DNA of 64,000 nt, taken from positions 1,031,001 through 1,095,000 of the forward strand of contig NZ_JAPFBJ010000002.1 in the NCBI RefSeq assembly GCF_030867385.1. Direction: 5' to 3'. The stretch is from Sphingobium sp. DEHP117 (GTDB taxonomy: Bacteria > Pseudomonadota > Alphaproteobacteria > Sphingomonadales > Sphingomonadaceae). The notes beneath the pieces are model-generated. The model searched no databases, had not been told where the DNA came from, and saw nothing but the letters and a program-made list of their open reading frames with translations. The position numbers were made by a program, and so were the translations under genes. Of the stretch, positions 1-13,023 are shown one piece after another (positions within the stretch are counted from its first letter, which is position 1; every line of letters begins with the position of its first letter).

Positions 1-879
<879 letters not shown>

Positions 880-887
880 AGGATTGG

Positions 888-5048
<4,161 letters not shown>

Positions 5049-5079
5049 AGTCTCGTTCGCCTTTTTGGACGGGTGCCAA

Positions 5080-5109
5080 TCAAAAAAATCTTTCGCATCG
5101 CAGCGAAAA
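5080..5109 (-). terminator. Possible attenuator-like hairpin in the rpoB leader
   Basis: Reading the minus strand toward rpoB, a small hairpin (TTTCGC/GCGAAA, 6-nt loop, at 5091-5108) is followed two bases later by seven T residues (5082-5088). This is the layout of an intrinsic terminator about 35 nt before the rpoB start. The stem is short, so it could be inactive or act only as a pause or attenuation site. Confidence 0.35.
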
Positions 5110-5359
5110 TTCAGCCGATTCGGCGCGCGAGCGGAAGCCGCAACAACGCAAAAAAGTGCGGGCCGGGGCTGTCCGATCCGCACTGTCAGCGATTGGGAAC
5201 CTCCCGTTTTTGCCCCATTCGTCGCGGTCTGATCGCCATTCAGACCGTGGCCCGGACAAGGAGAGGCGCGGTGCCCGGAGGCCCCGCGTTCCAACACCAT
5301 ATAGGGTGGCTGTTGGAAATTGGGAAGGGGAAAAGAGCGTATTTGTTGTTGCCGCTCCG

Positions 5360-5422
5360 GCCCTCTCCCCCTCCCAACCTCCCGACAGGGTATCTTATGG
5401 GAGGTTGGGAGGGGGAGAGGGC
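5360..5422. repeat. 24-bp perfect inverted repeat upstream of rpoB
   Basis: Arms at 5360-5383 and 5399-5422 are exact reverse complements (GCCCTCTCCCCCTCCCAACC... on the left) around a 15-nt spacer. It belongs by composition to the same extragenic palindrome family as 764-879 and 54364-54452. It takes up part of the 421-bp gap between rpoB and the next gene; the rest (5110-5359 and 5423-5469) shows no gene that I can support. Confidence 0.75.
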
Positions 5423-5469
5423 TGGTGCCGCTATCCGAAACGCTGCGCAGCAAGCGCGTTTCGGATCAG

Positions 5470-5910
5470 CTAACGCGCTGCGGCGCCTACTCGTACCACC
5501 AGCGCCTGGCTGACACCCGGGTCGGCCGCCTTCAGCGCCTTGTCGAGCGAGCGGACGAGGTGGGTGACGTCGACCGCGCTGAACGGGGAGGCGCGCAAGC
5601 GGGCGAAGTCCATCCCCGCCACCATTGCCACGGACCGCAGCTTCGCGATCGACGCGCCCAGCCTCGCCGCCGCCGCCGGATCGTGCGCGCGCAGCACCAG
5701 CGTGAAGCGCAAGATCCCCTCCATATGCGCGCCGTCGATGATCGGCACCGCGATCTCGTCCATCGGCACCAGCGTCGCGCTGCCGCTCTTGCCACCGCCT
5801 TCGGATGCTTCCGCCGGGCCGACGAGCAGCCCAGCGCCCGAAAGCGCGGCCATCATGCCGATGAACAGCGGGCGGCGGGGCAGGACGGAACGGCGGCGGA
5901 GAGCGGGCAT
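5470..5910 (-). CDS. Exported protein of unknown function, flagellar neighbourhood
   Basis: About 146 aa from the ATG at 5910. The N-terminus has several Arg residues then a hydrophobic stretch (FIGMMAALSGAGLLVG, about residues 16-31) like a signal peptide or membrane anchor. The rest is one compact alpha/beta domain (MDEIAVPIIDG... GILRFTLVLRA...) that loosely recalls the periplasmic domain of FliL: a beta strand, a charged helix and a conserved-looking end. I cannot assign a family with certainty. A start at 5856 (MMAALSG) is possible because the promoter-like motif at 5914-5924 is only 4 nt from the first ATG. It is divergent from the small membrane protein and TPR gene and lies between rpoB and the flagellar genes. 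Confidence 0.7.
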   Translation of the reverse strand: MPALRRRSVLPRRPLFIGMMAALSGAGLLVGPAEASEGGGKSGSATLVPMDEIAVPIIDGAHMEGILRFTLVLRAHDPAAAARLGASIAKLRSVAMVAGMDFARLRASPFSAVDVTHLVRSLDKALKAADPGVSQALVVRVGAAAR

Positions 5911-5913
5911 CTT

Positions 5914-5924
5914 CCTATAATAGG
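5914..5924. promoter_or_regulatory. CCTATAATAGG promoter-like motif between divergent genes
   Basis: An 11-bp palindrome (CCTAT-A-ATAGG) contains a perfect TATAAT (5916-5921) for rightward transcription and TATTAT for leftward. A TSS near 5928 would place the rightward start codon at 5970 with an SD at 5955-5959. The same CCTATAAT core appears twice between flgE and flbT (12497-12502 minus, 12586-12591 plus). No clear -35 is visible, so the responsible sigma factor is not known. Confidence 0.5.
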
Positions 5925-5969
5925 AGGGAAATGCCTGCGCCCGCAGGCCGGCACGGAGGCAATGCGGAT

Positions 5970-6251
5970 ATGAGCCAGGACCAGAAGCCCAAGCCGGTAA
6001 GGGCGGTGACCATGGCGGGCAGCGGCGCGCCTGCCGATGGCAGCGAAGGAGGCGCGGTTGCGACCGATGATGTGGGCGATGATGCGGCAGAGCAGGGCGC
6101 GGCCGACCATGCGCCTCGGCGAGCCAGTACTTTCCCGCTCATTCCCGCCCTGCTGTTCCTGATCGGCTGCGCGCTCGGCGGCGCGGCGCTTACTGCACTG
6201 CCGCATCAGATGCCGGAACTGGCCGCTTCGCTCTATGGAAACAGGCCGTGA
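5970..6251 (+). CDS. Small single-pass membrane protein, unknown function
   Basis: 93 aa from ATG 5970 (MSQDQKPKPV), chosen because GGAGG lies 10 nt upstream; an alternative ATG at 5931 would add 13 residues and would nearly coincide with the predicted transcription start. The first about 60 residues are acidic, Ala/Gly-rich and likely disordered. A hydrophobic helix (FPLIPALLFLIGCALGGAALTAL) follows near the C-terminus. The stop overlaps the GTG start of the TPR gene (GTGA), so the two are translationally coupled. Placement beside flagellar genes suggests a membrane partner for the TPR protein; this is inference. Confidence 0.6.
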   Translation: MSQDQKPKPVRAVTMAGSGAPADGSEGGAVATDDVGDDAAEQGAADHAPRRASTFPLIPALLFLIGCALGGAALTALPHQMPELAASLYGNRP

Positions 6252-8068
6252 GGCGCGCGGGATTGCTGGCAGCCGCGCTGCCACTGATGCTTGGATCGAC
6301 GGCGCCCGAGGCGGACCACTCGGTGCCTGTCGCCCCTCCGGCATTTGCGAGCCCGGCACCTGTAATCCCGCTCAGCAGCGCGCGCCTGCCCGGCTTTGCG
6401 GCGAAACTCGCCAACCGCCCGCTGCCGCGCGGGCCGGAACTGTGGGCGGGACCATTGCCCGAGGATGCGCTGGAACGGCTGGCGCTGGCTCCTACCTCAG
6501 AGCGGCAGGCGGCGCGGTGGGACTATGCGCTGGGCCAGATCGGCGCGCGGCGCGCGGCAGAAGCGCTCGGCGCGCTCGATACGATGTTGGCGGATGATGC
6601 CGACATGGCGCTGGTGCCCGGCTATCGGCTGGCGCGGGGCGTCGCGCTCGCCATGCTCACGCGCCCGGCAGAGGCACTGGCGATGCTGACCGACCCGATG
6701 TTGGCGCGCAACCCGGAGGCGTGCCTGTGGCGCTTACTGGCGCAGGTGCAGGCGCAGAGGGCAGGTGCGGCGATGGCGGAGCTGAAATGCTCGATTCCGG
6801 CGGTGAATGCGCGGCGGCTAGAGCGCGCGGGTACCTTCATCCGCGCGGCGGCGTGGGCGGCAATCCGCACCAACAATGCCCGCACCGCGCTCGACTGGCT
6901 GGCGCAACTGTCGGATCATGACGACGCGGCCAACATCCTGCGCGGTGAGGCGCTGATTGCGCTGGGAAACCTGCCGGAAGGGCGGCTGCGGTTGGACCGG
7001 GTGCGGCAGGGTGGCGGGCCGGAGCACCGGATCGAAGCGGAGCTGGCGCTGGTGGAGTCGCTCGTCGCCCGCCATCAGATGCCGGTTCCCGAGGCGCTGA
7101 AGCGAACCGAGCGCATCCTGTTCCTGTGGCGCGGCGGCGAAGTGGAGCAACGCGCGCTCACGCTGGGCTATGATCTGGCCGAACGAAAGCGGGATGCCTT
7201 AGCCGCATTGCGCTTTGGCGGCATGCTGCTGCGCTATGGCGAGCCGGGTGAGCGTGCGGTGGAGATATTGGCGGCGTGCCAGCAACGGATGTTCGCCATT
7301 CTCGACCCTGCGAGCAAGCTGAAACTGGCGGACGCGGCTGGGCTGTTCTGGGACAATCGCGACCTTGCGCCAACCGGGCCGCAGGGCGACCGGATGCTGG
7401 ACCTGCTGGCCGGGCGGCTGGCGGGGGCGGGGCTTTATGAGCGCGCGGCGGATCTGCTGAGCTATCAGATGCGCGCGCGCGCCAAGGATGTGGAAAAAGG
7501 CCCCATTTCAGCGCAGGTAGCGCGGCTTTATCTGCTCGGCGGACTGCCGGGCAAGGCGATCCTCGCGCTGCGGGAGAGCGAGCAGCCGGCTTATCCGCCA
7601 GCGAGCCTCGCCGCGCGGCGGCATGTGCAGGCGGTGGCGCTCTATCAGCTGGGGCGGATCGGCGAGGCGTTGGCCCTGACCGAAGATCAGCCGGAGCTGG
7701 ATGCCCTTCGCGCCGAGATGCTGTGGCGGCGGCGGGACTGGCGCGCACTGGCGGCGGGGGCGGGCGCGCTGCCCATGAAAGGCGCGTTGTCCGCTGTCGA
7801 TCAGGCCTTGATCCTGCGGCGCGCGGTTGCGCTCGCAATGCTGGGGGACGAGCGGGGCGTGGCTGCGTTACGGGGGCGCTACGGGGCGGCGTTCGCGCGC
7901 CTGCCTTCCGGCCCCGCCTTTGCGCTGCTGACAGGCCCGGCCAGCGCGATGACGAGTGATGGCATAACCCGCGCCATGGCGGCGATTCCGGCTGTCTCAG
8001 TAGCGGGAGAGGATGACGCGCTGCTGGATGCATTGCCTCCCGCGCCCGCTCCACCCCCTCACAAATAA
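6248..8068 (+). CDS. TPR-like repeat protein, exported, flagellar neighbourhood
   Basis: 606 aa from a GTG start that overlaps the upstream stop. An N-terminal hydrophobic segment (GLLAAALPLMLGSTAP) looks like a signal sequence. The remainder is almost all Ala/Leu-rich helical hairpins of TPR or SEL1 character (for example ALGALDTMLADDADMALVPG and AARRHVQAVALYQLGRIGEA), with no enzymatic motif. Such proteins usually act as scaffolds. It ends 10 bp inside the 3' end of the convergent flgL gene. Its coupling to a small membrane protein suggests a membrane-associated assembly factor, perhaps for the flagellum. I do not recognise a named family. Confidence 0.7.
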   Translation: MRRAGLLAAALPLMLGSTAPEADHSVPVAPPAFASPAPVIPLSSARLPGFAAKLANRPLPRGPELWAGPLPEDALERLALAPTSERQAARWDYALGQIGARRAAEALGALDTMLADDADMALVPGYRLARGVALAMLTRPAEALAMLTDPMLARNPEACLWRLLAQVQAQRAGAAMAELKCSIPAVNARRLERAGTFIRAAAWAAIRTNNARTALDWLAQLSDHDDAANILRGEALIALGNLPEGRLRLDRVRQGGGPEHRIEAELALVESLVARHQMPVPEALKRTERILFLWRGGEVEQRALTLGYDLAERKRDALAALRFGGMLLRYGEPGERAVEILAACQQRMFAILDPASKLKLADAAGLFWDNRDLAPTGPQGDRMLDLLAGRLAGAGLYERAADLLSYQMRARAKDVEKGPISAQVARLYLLGGLPGKAILALRESEQPAYPPASLAARRHVQAVALYQLGRIGEALALTEDQPELDALRAEMLWRRRDWRALAAGAGALPMKGALSAVDQALILRRAVALAMLGDERGVAALRGRYGAAFARLPSGPAFALLTGPASAMTSDGITRAMAAIPAVSVAGEDDALLDALPPAPAPPPHK

Positions 8069-8964
8069 TCGTTGAGGCTCAGTTTCGAGAGCTTGGCGAA
8101 GATCGAATAGCTTGCCTCGAGCACCATTTGCTGGCGCGTGAGGTCTATCGCCACCTGCGCGAGATCGGCGTCTTCATTCTTCGAGACGATGTCCTGCCAC
8201 AGCAGGCTGCGGTCCTGCGCGCGCTGGGTGAGGGTGTCGATCTGCTGGAGGCGGAGGCCATTATCGGCCTGGGCGGTGCGGAGCTGCGTGAGGCCGCTGT
8301 CGAGATAGGTCAGCGCCTCGTTCATCTTGGCGCTCTGGGCTGCTGTCGGCGTGGTACCGAAAGTCCCTGCTTCGGCGAGCGAGCGAAACGCGAGATAGAG
8401 ATCGTTCCCCACATCGCTCGCCAGCAGGCCGTATTGGATTTGCTGCCCCTCTGCGACTTCGGCGGTGGCCTTCACCTGATCGTTGGTGAAGACGCTGGCG
8501 GGCGTGGTGCCGACGAGGTTGGGGAGCTGATCGACCTTGAACGGGGTATCGAGCGTCTGCCCGCCGCCGAACAGCGCCACGCCGCGCTCGCTGGCGTTGA
8601 GGCTAGTGCGATAGCTGTGGAACGCGCCCTCGATTGCCGCCTGAAGGCCGGTCGTCTGGCCGGTGCCGATCGCCTGCATCAGCGTCTGGCGCAGCGAACC
8701 GGTGGCCGTATCGATCGTCGTCATGCTGGCGTCGTAGATCGAGAGCGTCGTCGAGACCTGATCGCCGGTGGCGGCGTGCGCGTCGGCGCGGGCGAGCATC
8801 GCATGGGCGGAGAGGATGCGCGGCGCGACCGAGCCGAGGTCCGCATAATCGAGCGCCTTCTTGCCGGTGGATATGCGCTGTTGCGTGACGGCGAGATCGG
8901 CCTGCGCGCGCTGGATCGCGCTCGCCATCGTGACTTGCAGCGGGATGGAGGCTACGCGGGTCAT
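8059..8964 (-). CDS. flgL: Flagellar hook-filament junction protein FlgL (HAP3)
   Basis: 301 aa. FlgL links the hook-associated FlgK ring to the flagellin filament. The N-terminus (MTRVASIPLQVTMASAIQRAQADLAVTQ) and the C-terminal helix (DLAQVAIDLTRQQMVLEASYSIFAKLSKLSLNDYL) are the paired coiled-coil ends of the flagellin/FlgL superfamily; the middle carries the D2-like insert. The start ATG overlaps the flgK stop by 4 bp (ATGA), consistent with a flgE-flgK-flgL transcript. The 3' end overlaps the convergent TPR gene by 10 bp. Exported by the flagellar type III system, so no signal peptide is expected. Confidence 0.93.
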   Translation of the reverse strand: MTRVASIPLQVTMASAIQRAQADLAVTQQRISTGKKALDYADLGSVAPRILSAHAMLARADAHAATGDQVSTTLSIYDASMTTIDTATGSLRQTLMQAIGTGQTTGLQAAIEGAFHSYRTSLNASERGVALFGGGQTLDTPFKVDQLPNLVGTTPASVFTNDQVKATAEVAEGQQIQYGLLASDVGNDLYLAFRSLAEAGTFGTTPTAAQSAKMNEALTYLDSGLTQLRTAQADNGLRLQQIDTLTQRAQDRSLLWQDIVSKNEDADLAQVAIDLTRQQMVLEASYSIFAKLSKLSLNDYL

Positions 8965-11060
8965 CGCATCATCTCGATCAGCGTGTCATACATCTGGCTG
9001 GCGGCGGTTATCACGCGGGCGGACGCGCCATAGCTGTTTTGCAGCACTACCATCTGCGAGAGTTCCTCATCGAGATTGACGCCGGAGAAACTGTCCCGCC
9101 TGTTGACGGCGTCGGCCTTGCGCGCGGCGGCGTCGGTCATGCGGTCCTGCGCCAGCGCCGCGGTGGAGCCGATGCCGCCCACCAGATCGCTGGTGTAGCG
9201 TTGCAGGCTCGCCATGCCATGGCCGGAGAAATCGCGCACTGCGTTGAGCGCATTGACGATGGAGAGCGCGCCGCTGACGTCCCCGCTGCCCAACGCCCGG
9301 CTACCGATGGCGATGCCGTGCTGGAGCGTGGCGAGCGGCAGGCGGCTGGGGTTGCCGACCAGCTCCTTGCGCACGGCGCCGCTTTCGATCCCCGCCCATG
9401 CGCCGGTGAGGCCCGAAAGCGTAGTGAAGGTGCGCCCGGTGCCTGCGCGATCGGTCGAGTCCGAGGGGATGGAGAGGCGCGCCCCCGCATAGCCGGGCTG
9501 GGGCGTGAAGACGAAGCGGCCCTTCGCATCCATGCTGAAGCTGCCATAGGCGGAGAGCGCGCCGGCGTTGAGGCTGGTGACGAGCGCGCCGAACGTGCCG
9601 CCCGTCTGCGGGCTGAGCGAGGCGCTGGCGAGTTCGCGCCCGGTGGCGTCGCGCAGCATCAGCTCGACAGTCTGGCCGGTGATGAAGCCATGCGGATCAG
9701 TAGGGACGAAGCCGGTGGGGGCAAGTGCGCTGTTTGCGCTCTGGATCACGTCATTCAGCCCGAAGAACTGCGAGAAGCCTATGCCCGCGCGGTCAGACGG
9801 CGGCGTGCTCTGCCCGATGGAAAGGCCGTTGCCGGGTGCGGTGGCTATGATGCTGAGCACGCCTTGCGCGTCTATGCTCGCGGTCGCAGCGCCGCCCAAT
9901 CCGGTGTTGATCGCGGCGATGGCTGTGTTGACGGTCGCGCCCGCGCCCAGGGCGCCGAAATCGATCGTAGTGCTGGCGACAAGCGTGCCCTGCGCGTCCG
10001 TTACCGCGAACTGTGCCTGCCCCGAAAAGCCGAGCCTGTCCGTGCCGAGCAGCCCGGTAGGCCGCCCGCCGAGTGCGTTGGGCGGCGGCATGGCGGTAGC
10101 GGCGTTGGAGGCGCTGTTCACTGCTTCGGCCAGGCCGCCGAACAGCAGGCCGAGCTGGTCTGTGAAGCCGGGGACCACGCTGTCCCGCATGTTGACGAGG
10201 CCACCGATCGCGCCGCCGCTTGCCGCGCCGGAGAGCTGGTCGCCGGTCGATGCGCCGGGCGTGCCCACGTCATTGGCGAAGCGGATGGCGATGGGTGGAT
10301 ATTTGCCCTGCGCCACCCCGCCGCCGGGGATCGCGTAATCCAGCTGGCGCAGCTGCCGATCAAGCAGCACCTTGCCGTCCGCGCTGTCTATCGTGATGCG
10401 CCCGTCGGTCTGGTGGCGCACGCTGATGGAGATGAGGCCGGAGAGTTCTTCCACCGCCTGCATCCGCCTGTCTGCCGCGCCCGACGCGCTGCGCCCCAGC
10501 CCGTCCAGCCGCGCGACCTCGCCGTTCAGCTGATGGATGCGCAGTAGCAGGCTGTTGGCGCGCTCGACATCATAGCCGATCTCGGCCTCGACATCAGCCT
10601 GCACCTGATTGGCATCCTGCCCGAGTTGCTGAAGCGAGGCGATCGCGTCGCGCACCTGCGCCACGAAATTGCCGACTGTCTGCGGCGAGTTGGGCAGGCC
10701 GGTCATCGCCGTGGCGGCAGCGGAGAGCGCGTCTATCCGCGCAGGAATGCCGCCCTCCGCTCCCGGTTGGCCGAGCAGCGATTGCAGCCGGTCGAGATAG
10801 CCTGCCTCCGCCTCCGCCCGCCCGGCTTCGCCCGCGCGGCCATAGACGAGGTCTTCGAGGAACTGGTCGGCGATGCGGCTCGGCTCGCCGACATTGACGC
10901 CCGTCACGCGGCCCTGCACCACCGCCGTGGTGAGGCTCACCGCCTCGCGCGCATAGCCGGGCGTGCCGACATTGGCGATGTTCGTAGACACGGTTTTCAA
11001 CGCGGATTGAGCGGCGGAAAGGCCGGATCGGGCAGAGCTGAAGATATCCGTCAGCGACAT
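8961..11060 (-). CDS. flgK: Flagellar hook-associated protein FlgK (HAP1)
   Basis: 699 aa, larger than the 547 aa of E. coli FlgK. It starts with the conserved rod/hook N-terminal motif (MSLTDIFSSARSGLSAAQSA then VSTNIANVGTPGYARE) and ends with the matching C-terminal helix (VNLDEELSQMVVLQNSYGASARVITAASQM). The enlarged Gly/Ala/Thr-rich centre forms the outer domains. FlgK is the first hook-filament junction protein. It sits 84 bp downstream of flgE on the same strand and overlaps flgL. Confidence 0.95.
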   Translation of the reverse strand: MSLTDIFSSARSGLSAAQSALKTVSTNIANVGTPGYAREAVSLTTAVVQGRVTGVNVGEPSRIADQFLEDLVYGRAGEAGRAEAEAGYLDRLQSLLGQPGAEGGIPARIDALSAAATAMTGLPNSPQTVGNFVAQVRDAIASLQQLGQDANQVQADVEAEIGYDVERANSLLLRIHQLNGEVARLDGLGRSASGAADRRMQAVEELSGLISISVRHQTDGRITIDSADGKVLLDRQLRQLDYAIPGGGVAQGKYPPIAIRFANDVGTPGASTGDQLSGAASGGAIGGLVNMRDSVVPGFTDQLGLLFGGLAEAVNSASNAATAMPPPNALGGRPTGLLGTDRLGFSGQAQFAVTDAQGTLVASTTIDFGALGAGATVNTAIAAINTGLGGAATASIDAQGVLSIIATAPGNGLSIGQSTPPSDRAGIGFSQFFGLNDVIQSANSALAPTGFVPTDPHGFITGQTVELMLRDATGRELASASLSPQTGGTFGALVTSLNAGALSAYGSFSMDAKGRFVFTPQPGYAGARLSIPSDSTDRAGTGRTFTTLSGLTGAWAGIESGAVRKELVGNPSRLPLATLQHGIAIGSRALGSGDVSGALSIVNALNAVRDFSGHGMASLQRYTSDLVGGIGSTAALAQDRMTDAAARKADAVNRRDSFSGVNLDEELSQMVVLQNSYGASARVITAASQMYDTLIEMMR

Positions 11061-11080
11061 GAATCGACCCCACCCCTCGG

Positions 11081-11102
11081 TCCCCTCGCCTGAAGAGGAG
11101 GG
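11081..11102. repeat. Short CCCCTC/GAGGGG hairpin between flgE and flgK
   Basis: A CCCCTC...GAGGGG inverted repeat with a 10-nt loop lies just upstream of flgK. It resembles a degenerate member of the extragenic palindrome family. It could modulate read-through from flgE to flgK. Confidence 0.4.
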
Positions 11103-11144
11103 GATGAGAATGTTGCGCGCTCAGTCGGGATCATGACCTATCCC

Positions 11145-12446
11145 TCATCGCTTGAGGTTGCTCACTTCCTGAAGCATGTCGTCCACCGTCGTAATGATGC
11201 GCGAAGCGGCGCTGTAGGCGCGCTGAAAGCGGATCATGTTGGTGAATTCCTCCGCCAGATCGACGGTCGACCCCTCGAGCGTGCCGGATGAAATCGCGCC
11301 CGCGCCCAACACGGTCGGTTCGTTCAGCGCAGGCGCGCCGGAACCGTCCGACATCGAAAAGCCATTGCCCGGCAGACGGGTAAGGCCGTCCGGGTTGGGG
11401 AAGGTCGCGAGGGGGAGCTGATACAGCTCGCGCGCGGTGCCGTCTTCAAAGATAGCGGAGAGGCGGCCCTGCTTGTCTACCTCGACCGAGGCGATGTTGC
11501 CGAGCAGGCCACCGTTGACGATCGAGCTGATCATCGCGCTGGTGCTGCCGAACTGAGTGAGGCCATCAAGCCCGTTCTGCGTGCCGAGTTCGAGCTGGAT
11601 CGGGTCTGCCGCCGCGCTGTTGGTCCAGACCGGCGTGATGGTGCCGAACAAGGCGGGGCTGCTTGCCCCCACGTTGAGGCTGCCGTCAGGGTTGAAGGTG
11701 ATCGTGCCGCTTACCAGCAGGCCGTTGGCGGCGGTGACGTCACTCGCGGGAGAAGCGTATATTTCCGCCTGCCAGACGTTGGGCGCAGTCTTGAGGAAGG
11801 AGAGGTTGAGGCGGTGCGGACCGCCCTGCGCATCGAACACGTCGAGCGAGCGGGAGAAGGCGGGCGTCACCGCACCCGTCGCCATGTTGCCCGCAGCATA
11901 GGCGCCGGTGAAGGCGCCTGTCGTCGATTGCAGGTTGGCGCGCATCTGAAGGCGGGTGGTCGCCGTGGCGGTGCCGGTCAGCTCGCCCACTCTAACAGGG
12001 CTAAGCGCGGATAGATTGCCGGTGTTGACATAATTACCGTTGTTGTCGAGCGCCCAGCCCTGGAGATAATAGCCCGCGCTGTTGCGCAGAAAGCCCTCCT
12101 CATCGGGCCGGAACGAGCCTGCGCGGGTGAACGCGATCTGGTCTGTCGGGTTGATGCCGCTGCGCGTTACGAAAAATCCCGCGCCGTCTATGCCGAGATC
12201 GGTGGTGCTGGAAGACGCCTGCAGCAGGCCCTGCTTGGAGATCATCGCGTGCGGCGCTGCGGCCACTCCGCCTGCGGAATAGGATGTGACGATAGTGCCG
12301 TCGGTAACGAGGCTGCGGAACTGCGCCTCCACGCCCTTATAGCCCACGGTGTTGATGTTGGTGATGTTGTCGGCCACCGTCGCCATCGCGCTCGATTGCG
12401 CCGAAAGGCCGGAAACGCCAGCGTAGAGCGCGGAATATAGGCTCAC
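11145..12446 (-). CDS. flgE: Flagellar hook protein FlgE
   Basis: 433 aa. The N-terminus (MSLYSALYAGVSGLSAQSSA then ADNITNINTVGYKG) is the hook/rod signature. The middle contains the FlgE D2-type sequence (PVRVGELTGTATATTRLQMRANLQS), and the C-terminus (STVDLAEEFTNMIRFQRAYSAASRIITTVDDMLQEVSNLKR) pairs with the N-terminal helix. Length and D2 content favour FlgE over FlgF or FlgG. Upstream an SD-like GAGGAGGG lies close to the ATG and a TATAAT occurs at 12502-12497 on the same strand. First gene of the flgE-flgK-flgL block. Confidence 0.92.
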   Translation of the reverse strand: MSLYSALYAGVSGLSAQSSAMATVADNITNINTVGYKGVEAQFRSLVTDGTIVTSYSAGGVAAAPHAMISKQGLLQASSSTTDLGIDGAGFFVTRSGINPTDQIAFTRAGSFRPDEEGFLRNSAGYYLQGWALDNNGNYVNTGNLSALSPVRVGELTGTATATTRLQMRANLQSTTGAFTGAYAAGNMATGAVTPAFSRSLDVFDAQGGPHRLNLSFLKTAPNVWQAEIYASPASDVTAANGLLVSGTITFNPDGSLNVGASSPALFGTITPVWTNSAAADPIQLELGTQNGLDGLTQFGSTSAMISSIVNGGLLGNIASVEVDKQGRLSAIFEDGTARELYQLPLATFPNPDGLTRLPGNGFSMSDGSGAPALNEPTVLGAGAISSGTLEGSTVDLAEEFTNMIRFQRAYSAASRIITTVDDMLQEVSNLKR

Positions 12447-12494
12447 CTCAAACCCTCCTCAAAGGCGGCGAGCGCACCACACACTCCCGCTAGG

Positions 12495-12592
12495 CCATTA
12501 TAGGAAGCCGCGCGGGTGCACCCAAAACCGGCAAGTCTTGCCGCGTTTTTCGCGACGCCCGGAAATTTTTGCCGCCCCGCCCTCCTATAATG
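12495..12592. promoter_or_regulatory. Divergent flgE/flbT control region
   Basis: Two outward-facing copies of CCTATAATGG (TATAAT at 12502-12497 on the minus strand and 12586-12591 on the plus strand) flank a perfect 15-bp palindrome CGGCAAG-T-CTTGCCG at 12529-12543. The layout is nearly symmetric, as expected for one regulator acting on both promoters. Neither side has a clear TTGACA -35, nor a GG-N10-GC sigma-54 element at the right distance. Confidence 0.5.
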
Positions 12593-12618
12593 GTTTCACG
12601 CACCGTTCGGGGATGGAC

Positions 12619-13023
12619 ATGCTGAAGATACGTCTGCGTCAGGGAGAGAAGATGGTGGTGAACGGCGCGGTGTTGCGCGCAGGCGCGCCGACCACGCTCT
12701 GGCTCGAAAATGACGCGGCGATATTGCGCGGGCGGGAGGTCATGCGGCCGGAGGAGGCCGATACTCCCGCCCGACGCCTCTATTTTTCGTGCATGATGGC
12801 CTATCTCGATCCCGCACGCAGGCAGCACCATCAGCACGACCTTGTCGCCCTGCTCGACGACCTGCTGCGTGCGCTCGAAAGCCCACATGCCAAGGCCGCC
12901 TGCGCGGCGCTCGCCTGCGATGCCGCGAACGGACATTATTACCGCGCGCTGGCGCACTGCCGCACGCTGATCGAGTATGAAGCCGCTCTGCTCGGGCTTG
13001 CGGCGGGCAGCGTGAAGCACTGA
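12619..13023 (+). CDS. flbT: Flagellar biosynthesis regulator FlbT
   Basis: 134 aa from ATG 12619 (MLKIRLRQGEKMVVNGAVL); ATG 12613 would add two residues. The conserved FlbT pattern is clear: GEK..VNGAV near the N-terminus, then LREVMRPEEADTPARRLYF-type sequence (here GREVMRPEEADTPARRLYFS). In Caulobacter FlbT binds flagellin mRNA and represses its translation until the hook is complete. The stop overlaps the fliI start (TGATG). An upstream TATAAT is at 12586-12591. No FlaF gene is adjacent, unlike many alphaproteobacteria. Confidence 0.88.
   Translation: MLKIRLRQGEKMVVNGAVLRAGAPTTLWLENDAAILRGREVMRPEEADTPARRLYFSCMMAYLDPARRQHHQHDLVALLDDLLRALESPHAKAACAALACDAANGHYYRALAHCRTLIEYEAALLGLAAGSVKH

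Noticed and set aside
5049..5453. N-terminal extension of rpoB by 135 residues
   Set aside because: The extra sequence translates the 24-bp palindrome and other non-coding DNA and has no RpoB similarity; the ATG at 5048 matches the normal RpoB start.
12538..12618. Extended FlbT start giving 27 more residues
   Set aside because: It would place the TATAAT and the untranslated leader in the coding sequence; FlbT proteins normally begin near the KIRLRQGEK block.
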